A program made the position numbers and the translations under genes. Under the pieces are notes generated by a model. It did no database searches. It was not told the DNA's origin and saw only the letters and a list, made by a program, of their open reading frames with translations. From the NCBI GenBank assembly GCA_027604005.1, contig JADGJT010000026.1:21198-85197 (forward strand): a stretch of DNA of 64,000 nt, written 5' to 3'. This document shows positions 35,001-46,400 of the stretch, one piece after another (the first letter of the stretch is position 1; each line of letters opens with the position of its first letter). Source of the DNA: Dinochytrium kinnereticum. Taxonomy: Eukaryota; Chytridiomycota; Chytridiomycetes; Chytridiales; Chytridiaceae.

Positions 35001-38000
35001 CATTCGTAATCGTCAAGGCACCTCAGAGGATCCCCACCGCCGCCCCACAACTCCCTCCTCTTCAGGAGGACATCTCGTCATAACAGGTCACGAGAGCATT
35101 GACGCGAGAAACATGCAAACCTGGATTCGCGAGCAGATGGAGACGGAGAGCACGCTTCGAACGACCATAGCTCCAAGGTTGGAAGAGGTTGAAAGTATGG
35201 CTTTAAGGCTCGATGAGCAAAGCTCCTCGCTTGTCAAGGGGTCCGGGAGGATTTTGGTGCAGCAGGCTATCAAGAGACGGCTGGAAGGGTTCAGGGCGAG
35301 CTTTAGGGAGCTTTGTCGAGTTGCTGCTGAGGAACGGAGTGGGATGGAGAGGGCAAATCGGTATTACCAGGTAAGGGCTTGTGCTCTCTATCTGTTACAT
35401 GATGGAATGGCTAATACGATGTGAATGTAGTGGCATTCGGAGCTCAACCTTCTGGAAGTCCAAATAGGCGCCATGGAATCGTCTTTAACTTCTATGCCGT
35501 TGCCGTCTCAACAAATCGAGGAGTCTCTAAACCGAGCTGCCGACATTAAGAGATCATTTGAAGACCTTCAGATACTCACCTCCAGAGATTTCAACCGCAG
35601 AAGATCCAGTGTTTCCTCTCTTCCAAGCCCGATCAACCCGTCCGCTCCGTCTCCAGGGCCTTCATCGACGCCTCCACCGCCTTCCCCGATTCTAGGATCC
35701 CACCTATCGCCATCAAAAGAACGGACCACGCTGGCTATCGATCATGCATCTCTGAGGGGGAATCTCTTGTTCAACAACGAGCGAAGGCCGTCTGTTCTGT
35801 CTATCGCTATTCCCAGGGCCACTCCGACGGTGTCCAGCCCTGTCGTGGATGCTTTGGAAATTGCAAACTTGTCGGCGTGGAGAGTGAGATTGGATGAATT
35901 TTCTCAACGGTTGGAGAGCTTGGTTGACAGGCTCTCGAGGCCGATGGAAGCTCAAGATAAGGTTGGGGAGGTGTCGCTTGCAAATAGGTTCGAATCTCTT
36001 CGCGCTGTCGTGGGATGGTGTGAGGGGCTTCGAGGGGATGAGGTGGAGCTTTCTCTGTTGACCGATTATGTTGCTTTCTTTACGCGGGCGAATCTAGGCG
36101 TGGATGAGGAGGAGTTGGAGATTGAGCATGGGTCTGTGCTTGCCAGGCTTCACGAAGTGTCAAAGGATAGTTTGGAGATTATTGCGACGATGAAGAGGCA
36201 CATTTCAGAGGTGGAGGAGCTGAGAGAAGAGCTTTTGAACCCGAACGTGTCTGGGGAGGACCAAGATGAAGATTTGACGTCTTTGGTTGAAGAAGCCCAT
36301 CGATCCCTAACATCTGCAGAGGAGACCGTCTCGAGGAGAACCAGAGCGGTTGACCTCCTCAAGCAGCTGTCGGCATTCGACCGGGATTGGCGAGAGACGG
36401 CTGACTGGATTTCTTCCCTTACGACTGCAGCTCAGTCTGCCTCTGGTGTCGTCGACCCGGGAACAAAAAAGTTGGGGGATGGATTTGTGATGGTCACGGA
36501 GGTCGGGGTCACCCATGAGAGCCACATCTTTGAGGATGAGATCCAACAGCTTGAGGAGCGTCTTAAGAGCTTTGGAGATTCCCTATCAAAGTTTGAGGCT
36601 GGCGCCGAGGCTTTGATTGAAGCCTCTGAGCTCATCTTGGAGGACTCTGAAAGACGCAGCGCTTTTCTAAATGCGGTGGAGACGGTCATTGCGGACGTAA
36701 GGGGGCGATATGAGGGGGTTGAGAGTGAGGTTTCGTTACTGCAGGGATCGATATCGCGGCAGGAGAGGGTAAAGGACTTTGAAGAAGGGGTTATGGAGGT
36801 CCGTAGGTTGCTGGACGAGATCAGATCCCGCCTAGCGATCGTTGCAGGAGGCTCCGGCATCATTGTCGCCCACGGCGCGTCAACTTCCACCCTTGCTAGC
36901 GGTACCCCACCGGCTCCGCGGGGGGGTTCTTCACTCTCATTCTCCTCCCTGTCTTACTCAACCATCTCAAACGATGTTGAGCTTGCGACGGTGCTTGGAG
37001 AGCTCGAGGGGGAGATGGAACGACTTGTCGCGCCGCGGGTGACTGAGCTTCGTGAAGTGGCTGCATCGGTGGCCCAGACCGTGAGTGAGCGTGAGGCTTA
37101 CATGCAGAGGTATGATGAGGTCGAGGCCGAGTTTTTTGAACTTGGAGCGTGGATTGAGCGTGAGAGGAAGGACTCGGACGTGGCGGCCAAACTTCGATCG
37201 TTGGACACGCTTGTCAGTGAGATCCTTAAGATGCAGGCAGAGTTTGCTGTCATTCTCCAGGAAACGGCTGCTGCAGCCTTACCCAGATCCACGACTCCCA
37301 GTGCTGACAAGCAGGGGAGGAGAGGATCGGTTGTGTCCGGCCCGACTGTTGCGGGGATGATGGAGGCGGCGTCGAATCTTGACTCTCGATTCGGGTGGTA
37401 TGATGCTGAAGTGGGAGGAAGGCTTGCGGTGTTGCAATCTTTGGCGGGTGAGGTCGGGCAGGATCAGCGATACGATGACTTGAGGAAGAAATGGGCCGCG
37501 TTAACGTTCTTGAAGGCCAACTCTGAAGAGGAGATACGACGGCGTTTGAACACCAAGAAAACTCAGCTTGCCGCGTCCAAGGCTTCGTCCATCCCTCGAA
37601 TTGCCACGGGAGGTGGTTCAGGACTTGGGAGGGCGACGTCGGCATCCCCCACGCTTCAGTCTCCAACTTCCCCTGTCAACTCTTCTGCGGCGAGAAGTCA
37701 GCTCCTTCGCACACCGTCTCCGTTTGGCTTTAATGGAGAAGGGAGGTCTTCGATCTCACCGCTTGGACACAGGTCGTTCTCTAATGGAAGTGGAAGGTTG
37801 TCACCGCTGGTGACCAAGCACTCTAACCACCCGATCAAGATTCTTCTACCTTCGCCAAACAATTATGGTGAATATCATTTCATATTTCTTCATGATTCGC
37901 TTGTCCGGTTGCTGATACCCATTTGCTGTTGATGTGTGGGGATTTCTATTGTTTCAGTGCCGAATCCAAATGACCCACTCGACGTTGAGGTTGCAAACGT

Positions 38001-38646
38001 GGTGAACTCTCTCCCGGTCAGGATCAAGGTGGTGCCAGCTGGTGAGGGGAAATCGAGTTATTGGTTTGGGGACTTGATGCCTAGGTAAGTGGCGAGTCTT
38101 TTTTTTTATTTATTTTATGGATAATAAGGGATAGACAGGCTAAGCCCCCTTTTTTTTTCTTTCTTTCTTTCTTCTTTCCCTTTCTCTTTTCATCAACAAC
38201 AGGCTTTGCTATTGCAGGGTTGTCAGGGCGGGGACAGTTATGGTTCGTGTCGGCGGTGGATGGCAGGTAAGGGAGGGATGGATAGGAGAGCAAAACACTT
38301 TGAGGGTTTAAACCATCAAGTGTGTCACTTTCTAATTCTATTTTGTCTTTCCTTATGTTCTCACTAATTTTTTCTCTTGTCCCAGGAATTGAGCGCATTT
38401 CTCAAAGATCATTCCACGTTGGAGACGAGCCTTCCCAACGTCCGCAGCTTCACGGGATCGGCTCAAGAGGGCGAGGTGGCACCAGCGAGGTCAAGCAGCG
38501 ATGTGACCTCCTGCGCAGCGGAGGAGGGGGACAGGAGCTTCATAGTGCTCCATCCTGCGCAAGGCACCAACCCATACTCGCTGTCCTTTCACCGCGCCAT
38601 GCGTAGCAAGAGCAAGCCAGCAAGCAATTTGAGTGAGTTGAGTTGA
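29052..38646 (+). CDS. spectraplakin-like giant cytoskeletal linker: CH-CH, helical rod, SxIP, GAS2-related domain (5' partial)
   Basis: About eleven exons give some 2,900 visible residues. The first visible exons complete a calponin-homology domain, ANVNKSIRFLEARLGHPMD and IGSEDIVDGNLKLTLGLIW, as in alpha-actinin/plectin CH1. After a Ser/Pro-rich linker, CH2 follows (ASLLQWSQQTLFPYVEV, DFARAWQNGVAFLALVHTFD, LLDPEDLIDMEPDEKSVMLY, about 29510-29990). From 30050 to about 37550 there is uninterrupted helical, heptad-like sequence with spectrin-repeat character (Trp/Leu/Glu-rich, for example KKWLNLMTECSLP and RDWRETADWISSL). KASSIPRIATGG contains an SxIP motif at 37585-37596. The C-terminus, FGDLMPRLCYCRVVRAGTVM then VRVGGGWQELSAFL (about 38060-38410), is a GAS2-related (GAR) microtubule-binding domain. 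No EF-hands were seen. Inferred role: crosslinking actin to microtubules. The stop at 38644-38646 lies inside a GAGTT-type microsatellite. Confidence 0.9.
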
Positions 38647-38691
38647 GTGAGTGAGTTGAGTGAGTTGAGTGAGTTGAGTTGAGTGAGTGAG
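38630..38691 (+). repeat. GAGTT/GAGTGA-type microsatellite spanning a stop codon
   Basis: Tandem imperfect units of GAGTT and GAGT cover the last codons of the spectraplakin-like gene (residues LSELS), its TGA stop and about 45 bases of 3' UTR. Confidence 0.9.
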
Positions 38692-39111
38692 CAGACAGAC
38701 AGAAGTAGACAGATGGCTTGTGTCTCTTCAATATATAAATATATAAAATAAAATAAATAATAAAAATAATTATTATTACAGTATAAATATAATAAAAAAT
38801 AAATAATAATTAATGCCACAAGCAAGCAAGGGAGTGAGAGAGTGAGTGAGCAGGGAAAGGAAGAACGCAGTGCGTGAGTGAGTGAGTGTGTGTGACTGAT
38901 GCGGCTGGACAGCAGAAATCATTTTAATTAATTAATTATTTATTATTATTATTTATTATCTATTATTATTCAAAAGCAAATAAATAAATAATTAAATTAA
39001 TTAAATTAATTAAATTATTAAAATGTATTATTATTATTTATTATACATAACAATAAATATTCATTTTATTTATTTATTTATTTATTCATTTGTTTATTGG
39101 AGGGAACGTCC

Positions 39112-39136
39112 AGCCTGCCTGCCTGCCTGCCTGCCT
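39112..39136 (+). repeat. TGCC tetranucleotide microsatellite
   Basis: About six tandem TGCC units, directly visible. Confidence 0.95.
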
Positions 39137-39150
39137 TGGGAGAACAACAA

Positions 39151-39178
39151 CCATCCATCCATCCATCCATCCATCCAT
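39151..39178 (+). repeat. CATC tetranucleotide microsatellite
   Basis: About seven tandem CATC units, directly visible, 15 bases after the TGCC array. Confidence 0.95.
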
Positions 39179-39372
39179 TCAAACCAGCCCCACTCACCTT
39201 CCCTGCGACCTCACCTCCCCCCCACTGCGGCTGCTGCTGCTGCTTATCTTTGGCCTGATCCCTTTTCTCTATTCCATCCCATTCCATCCCATCCCATTCC
39301 TCTCCCACCAACAACCACCCACCCACACACCCAACACACCCCAACTGCTTCCATTCCATCGCGTGCTGAACA

Positions 39373-42300
39373 ATGAACAACGGCAACGGCGGTGAGCACT
39401 CCCCACATCAGCATCAGCAGCACCACAGAGTGAGAATCATGGAGAGGGAACCCTCAGAGATCAGTGTGGGAGGCGATGGTCCCCCGCTCAACCCAAACAC
39501 CGCCGCCGCCGCCGATTATGACGACGAAAACATCTTTGATGACGGCGCCTCCATCATCTCAAGCCACGTCCAGGAGGGTGAAGCTCGACCCCCCAACATC
39601 TTGTTCTCGCGCCCAACCATCCGCACGCAGGTCCCGCACTACCAGGCATCGCGACCTGCTGAAAATGCATACGGTGGTGCGGGCCCCTCTGTCGCTTTCA
39701 ACACTGCTGGGTTGACCTCCCCCAGCAGTCCTCTTGAGTCGCCCGTCAACAGAAGCTATACCCAGATGCGCACTTTGACCAGAAGGCAGAAGACCGTCAA
39801 GCTGGGGCCCTCGGGAAACCTCGTCATCAAATCAAAGGTGGCGGATGAGCTGCTCGCAATGTGCCCTCTGACCGACTCTGAAGAGTTTACGACCGTCAGA
39901 TACACTGCTGTTACCTGTGGTATGTCATTCTTTCGGAGCCCTCGACCTCTTTTTTTCTTCTTCTTCTTCTTCTTCTTCTTCTTCTTCTTCTTTTTTTCCT
40001 TGCCCAGTTGGACACATGGTTGGCCGCGATTCCGCGAAGCAGTGTCATGAAGACCAATGTGACTGCAAAGTCATTGCATGATTATAGAGCCTCCAGATCC
40101 AAAATCGCGCTTGGTCCGCTTTCTAATGCACACTTCTTGATGATAGATCCCGACGACTTTCAAATGAAGGGCTTCACTCTCCGTGCCGCAAACTACAGTC
40201 GTGAAGTTGAGGTAATTGTTGCTGAACTACTCATCAGCATCCTCAACTGATCATCTCTCTCTCTCTCTTTTTTTTTTTTTTTTTGTTTGCCAAATGGTTT
40301 TCCCGTACAGATGTTTGTGGTCGTGACAATGTACAATGAGGATTACAAGGGCTTTACCAGAACAATGTTTGGTCTCGCGGAAAACCTAAAGTACCTATGC
40401 AAACAACGAAAGTGGGGCTGGGACCAGGAGGCGTGGAGAAAGGTTGTTATCTGCATTGTTTCAGACGGTCGCTCCAAGATCAATCCTGAGGTGCTCAAGT
40501 GCCTTGAAGTTATGGGAGTCTACCAAGATGGTCTGGCTCAGTCCTCCATCAACAATGTTCCTGTCGAAGCGCGTAAGTTTCTCTTTGGGCACTCCCGCAA
40601 CCTTTATCTGATCTTTCTCTCTCAGACGTCTACGAGTTCACGACGCAGATCAGTCTCGATTCAAAGCTGAATGTGTGGACCGCGAAGAACGGCATCGTTC
40701 CCATGCAGATCATTTTCTGTCTGAAGGAGAGAAATGCAAAGAAGATCAACTCCCATCGATGGTTTTTCAAAGGTTTCGCTCCCCTTTTGAACCCTAGAGT
40801 CTGCGTGGTAAGAACCTTTTGATATCGGAAAGACACCAGAATGCTGATGGTTTGCTTTCAAGTTGATTGATGTCGGAACCAAACCCTCTAGCAATGCGCT
40901 TTATGCGCTGTGGGAGGCCTTCTTCCGTAACGACCAGATTGCTGGCGCGTGTGGTGAGATTCGTGTGGATCTTGGCGGAGGAAAGAAGTATCTGAAGAAT
41001 ATTTTGAATCCTCTTGTAGCTTCACAGGTACAGTCGAAGACCCTTTTTCTCTTTTTTTTCGTTTCTCTCATGAGGCTATGAATGAACATGGTGTCGTTGT
41101 TGAATTAAGAAAGAATATATTCTCTGACCGTTTACCTCTTCCAGAATTTCGAGTACAAGATCTCTAATCTTCTCGACAAATGTGAGTTGATCCTCTGTTC
41201 GTCCATAGTCTTGCCTTTTCGGCATTTAAAGTGATAATCATAAGTTCGTTTCTAACCGTAAACTTCCTCTAGCGCTTGAGTCTGTCTTTGGTTATATCTC
41301 TGTGCTTCCGGGTGCCTTCTCTGCATACCGTTACGAGGCTCTTCTTGATATCGAGCCAAACAATGGGCCCTTGGCAAAGTATTTCGAAGGAGAGCAGGGC
41401 AAGCAAGGCGGCTCCGACAGCTCAATCTTTAGTGCGAACCTTTACCTCGTGCGTATTTCTTGTTTATTCCCCTTCTTTGGCAAGCTTGCTTTTTTTCTTT
41501 CTCTCTTTCTCCTTATTAATCATTTTTAAAGGCTGAGGATCGTATCCTTTGCTTCGAGTTAGTCGCCAAGAGGCATGCCCGTTGGACGCTCCACTACGTC
41601 TCAAAAGCCTATGCGGAGACAGATGTTCCCGACACTGTCCCCGAGTTCCTCTCCCAACGACGACGATGGCTGAACGGATCCCTCTTTGCAGGGTTCTACG
41701 CCCTCTCAAACATTGGACGAATGTGGCAGTCAAATCATAGAATCTGGAGGAAGCTCGGCTTTACGTTTCAGTACGTTTACAATATCGTCAATCAGGTGTT
41801 CTCTTGGTTTATTCTCGGGAACTTTGCGGCCACCTTTCAGTTCTTGTTCAATGACTTGAAGAACTTGCTTACCGATCCATATGATCCTTCAAAGCCGAGG
41901 GATATGGGGGCAAAGGTGATCAGTATTATCATCAACATTGCTCAGTTTAGTTACCCGGTAGTCTTGATCTGTCTGTTTATCATCTCGTTCGGAAACCGAC
42001 CCCAAGCTTTCAGGATGACGTATACGGTTAGTTTTTCCCATCCACTCCATTCATATTTCCCATAGCATTCCCTATCACTCATTGCCTTTCACGATTTCTT
42101 CTTCTTGCAATTGCAACCACTGACTGTAATGCAGGCGGTCATGGCTGTGCTTGGATTGATCGGCATTGTGATGATCGGACTTTTGATTTCCCGAATTTTC
42201 ACGCTCTTTACGACAAACACGAATGGGTTGCTTTCCGGTTACATGGATGTGCTAAACCCGAACGCGGTCAAGGCGCTTGAAACGCGAACTGAGGATCCCA

Positions 42301-43289
42301 TGATCTTTATGCTTGACTCTTTGGTTGTTACCGTCTCGGACGTGTTGTACACCAACCTTGAGAAGAACTTGTTGATGGGGTTCAAGCTTAAGGCGGCCTA
42401 CGTTATTACCCTCTGCGCAACGTTTGGAGTGATGTTTGCTGCTAGTTTTATTCAGTTGGACTTTGCGCACATGTTCACTTCGTTCATTCAATGTGAGGGT
42501 GTTGGGGAAGAGAATCGTGTTGTGAACTAACTTTTTTTTTTTTTTTGTTGTGCTTCACCCAGATCTGATTCTTCTCCCGTCCTATATTAACGTCTTGACG
42601 GTTTACGCGCTCTCTAACTTGCACGATGTCTCTTGGGGAACAAAGTAAGTGTCGTTTTTCACTCTCGTTGCTTTTGAAAAGTACTTTGATGAGTGCGCAT
42701 CATTAATGTTTCTTTGTTTGCTTACAGAGGAGACAATGTTGCTGAGGTCCTTCCATCTGTTGCCGTTCAACAAAAGGACGGATCTCTCGTGGCTAACCTA
42801 AATGTAGTATCAGACCGCGCGGACAGATCCGCGCATTACCAGGCAGTTCAGGCAGAGCTCCTTGAGATCGCCAGCAAGTCGAAACAGAAAGAGCCCTCAG
42901 TTGTCAAGCTCAGCCAAGAGGACTCCTACCGTGGTTTCCGCACGAAGCTCATCCTCTCTTACCTCGCGTCCAATGCTGCCCTTTATTTTGTTGCAACGAC
43001 TCTTGGTCAGACGGATGTTTATCTGATCATTGTTCTTGGGGGTGTGGCTTGCTTGCAGGCTGTCAAGTTCATTGGGGTGCTGCTGTTTTTGTTTGCAAAG
43101 TTCTGCACGGATGTGCTGATGATCAATCATGCTGGGAAGAGGAATATGAGGTTGATGAAGAAGGATGGGTTTTCGGGGGGTGGTGAGGAGGGTCCGGTGA
43201 CTACGGGCAAGTATGGGTCAAAGGAAGAGGATGGGTATGCTATGATTGACAAGTCAAGGTTCTCAACGGTGTCGGCGCTTGTTACTTGA
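39373..43289 (+). CDS. CHS: chitin synthase, division 1 (class I-III)
   Basis: This membrane glycosyltransferase (family GT2) makes cell-wall chitin from UDP-GlcNAc. A disordered N-terminus ([16 protein letters not shown]) leads to the CS1N region, [19 protein letters not shown] and CDPDDF (the Asp is completed across intron 1, 39920-40146). The catalytic domain has [64 protein letters not shown] and [11 protein letters not shown] (donor EDR). The hallmark [17 protein letters not shown] lies at about 41655-41705. Multiple C-terminal membrane helices follow (for example [18 protein letters not shown] and [18 protein letters not shown]). There is no myosin motor, so it is division 1 and not class V/VII. 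About ten introns occur, several with long T or TTC tracts. The TPP2 start is 178 bp downstream on the same strand. Confidence 0.95.
39957..40008 (+). repeat. TTC microsatellite in chitin synthase intron 1
   Basis: About eleven TTC units flanked by T-runs lie inside the first intron of the chitin synthase gene. Confidence 0.95.
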
Positions 43290-43467
43290 TGATGATGATG
43301 ATGATGCTTTTATCATTCTCTTCATGACGGTTTTCTCCTCTCTTCTTAAAGCTTTATTTTTTGTTATTATTGCTGCATATTGGGTCGTTTTTGTCCTTGT
43401 ATCTTGTCCTTGTACTTTCAGGGAAACCCTTACCCGAATTTAATAATAAAACAAAAAAAACTTTCAA

Positions 43468-46400
43468 ATGTTGGACTTCATGAGTGCGATTCGGGACTAT
43501 CCCCTCAGCGGTGTTCTGCCAAAGGAGGTGCGCAGATATGGGTCATCATCTTCATTTACCATCCATCATCACCCCCCCCCCCCCCCTCCCCATCAAGAAG
43601 AAGACCCATTGCTAACGTGCCCTTTAGGAAACCAAAGCTTCAAAATTCCTTGAGGAGAACCCGACATTCGACGGAAGGGGTACCGTCATCGCCATTCTTG
43701 ACACTGGCGTCGACCCAGGTGCCATCGGTCTTCAAAAGACCACCACTGGCGCTCCGAAAGTCATTGACCTGATTGATTGCACTGGGTAATTGGCCTTTGC
43801 TTGCATGCGTTCAACAACCAACCCTAAGAGCACACGCGGTCAGCAAGTACCATCCCATGCTAACCCATTGCTGCAACGCGGATTTTTTTTTTTTCAGTCA
43901 AGGCGATGTGCCATGTACCACTGTCGTCTCGGCAACTGTCACGGAGGAGGATGGGAAGACCCTACGAACACTGAAAGGTTTAACCGGAAGGACTCTCACG
44001 ATCCCTTCTACTTGGAAGCTTCCCCCTGATGACAAGTACAGGCTGGGATGGACCACCATCTCAGGTCTCTTCCCTGACGATGTTGTCAATGAATTGAAGA
44101 AGGTAAAGAAGATCTTAATCTTTTTCACGCGCCGCTGAAATGGTTTGTACGTTTGCAGGAGCGCAAGCGAAAGTTTGAGATTGAGCACCACAAGCTCATC
44201 ACCGAGGCTCAAACTCAAATCCTGGAACATGAAAAGTTATTTACATCCCCGACCGAGGCCCAGACTGCCCAGAGGAATGATTTGAAGGCTAGGCATGAGG
44301 CGTTGAAGGAACAGATGCAGGGTTTCACCGAGCCTGGTCTGATCTTTGTGAGTAGACTTCGCGGGTTATCTTTGATTAAGCGACGTGGCTTAGGATTGCG
44401 TGGTCTTTTTCGACGGAGATCGATGGCAGGCGGCAGTCGATGTTAATGAATCTGGTAACCTTGCGGGTAAGACCTTTGATTTGATTTTTTTGGGGGGTTG
44501 AAGAATTCAATTTGTCACTTAGACGCACCCCTGATGACAAACTACCGTGACGAGCACCAATACGCGCGCTTTGGTGATGACAGTCTCCTGAACTTCTCCG
44601 TCAACATTTTTGATAACGGCGAGATGCTTAGGTTCGTTGTGTTGCACCAATTTACCCTGCTCTCGTTGTTAAAAATCCGAAAACAGCATTGTGACCATGT
44701 CTGGATCACACGGGACTCACGTCGCGGCCATCTCGGCGGCAAATCATCCTCGCGATCCCCGTCAGAACGGTGTGGCGCCTGGAGCTCAGATTGTTTCGCT
44801 GAAGATTGGTGATGTGCGTGTCAAGGGGATGGAAACTGGAACGGGTCTCGTTAGGGCGGCGATTGAGCTTGTCAGGCTTAAGGCTGATATTGCAAACATT
44901 AGGTGAGTTGTGTGGGTTTTTTTTTTCTCTGCTTTTGCTTTTTCGTTTGGTCTGACCTCCAAATTTTTTTTTTTTTTTTTTTTTTTTACTTTACAGTTTT
45001 GGCGAGGCGATTATGACGGTTTGGGCCCTTGAATGAATTCATTCCGAGTGAGCTGAACTTTCTTTTTTTTTTTTTTTATTCTTCCCCCCGTAATTGTTAG
45101 CCCGACTTTGGACGTTTCATTGAGCTGCTCAGAGAAGATGTTGTGAACAAGACTGGTTGCATTGTTTTATCCTCGGCTGGCAACGCTGGCCCAAGTCTCA
45201 CAACGGTTGGCGCTCCAGGCGGTACAACTGCCAGTATTGTCAGTGTCGGCGCATATGCTACCCCTGCCATGCATGAAGCAATGTACAACCTCATAGAGAA
45301 TCCTGCGGAGACCCCTACCACCTGGACCTCAAGAGGTCCTACCTCTGATGGAGCGGTTGGAGTCGATATCTATGTAAGATATTTGTTTTGCGTTTGAATG
45401 GTTTAGCTCAACATGGTTTTTGTAGGCGCCAGGTGCGGCTATCACTGCTGTCCCCCAATACACCAAAAACTCGGGCCAGTTTATGAACGGAACTAGTATG
45501 GCATCTCCTAACGCTGCGGGATGCTTTGCTCTGGTTTGAAATTTTTTTTTTTTTTTTTTTGTCGCAAAATCAACTTGTGATTGCTAATTAGAATGTATGT
45601 TTTGCTTTAGCTTGTGTCTGGGCTTAAACAGGAGAAGATTCCTTACACACCTTACCGGGTGACGATGGCGGTTAAAAACAGTGCGCGGGACTTTAATGAC
45701 CCTTTCCGTGTCGGTTTCATCCAGGTTTCCGAGGCTTGGGCGCATCTATCAAAGATGTCTGCCGTTCGATCCAACTTGGACGTGTTTTACAAGGTAAACT
45801 CGTCAATTATTCATATTCATTTTAAACGTTCCTGTAAAAATAGGTTGCATTCCCTCAGCGAGATAAGGCTAGGGGTTTGTACCTCAGGGAGAGCCATGAG
45901 AACTCCACCCCCCAAACCTACCCCGTCCTCGTTAAGCCCAAGTTTTTCAACGATCTCGAGGCTAGCCAGAACCCGAAGAAGTTTGAGTTTGAGGTCCAGG
46001 TGGCTTTGATCAGCACGCAACACTGGGTCACGTATGTTAACTCTCTGGTTTACTTTACTGATAATTACTCAAAGCGCCCCGGAATTCGTCATGCTTTGCA
46101 ATGATGGGCGAACCTTTTTGATCCGCGTTGACCCTTCGAACTTGCCCCCTGGGCTCCACTTTGCCGAAATTGTTGGAATTGATACCAACCAGAGGGATGC
46201 GGGCCCACTTTTCAAGATCCCTATCACCGTGTGTAAGACGGAAACGCAAGTGGATGTCACTGCCTCGGAGAGCGGGTCTCGAGTCGTACTACCTGGGATT
46301 CATTTGAGCCCTGGAAACATTGTGAGGAAGTACCTTGCTGCTCCAGCTGGCGCAAGTTTCGCAGGTACGGGACTCAGCTCTTATATCTCTTTCTGTCTCT

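Larger units (their letters stand above)
38647..39372. other. low-complexity intergenic island
   Basis: About 730 bp between the spectraplakin-like gene and chitin synthase hold almost only simple sequence: TAAATAA/ATTATT-type AT-rich blocks (about 38730-38815 and 38920-39090), GTGAGTGAG, TGCC and CATC tetranucleotide arrays, then a C-rich run up to the chitin synthase ATG. The C-rich part resembles a pyrimidine-rich promoter/5' UTR. No gene is seen. Confidence 0.7.

Noticed and set aside
38630..39178. CRISPR-like or satellite array
   Set aside because: Units are 4-6 bases without spacers, so they are microsatellites.
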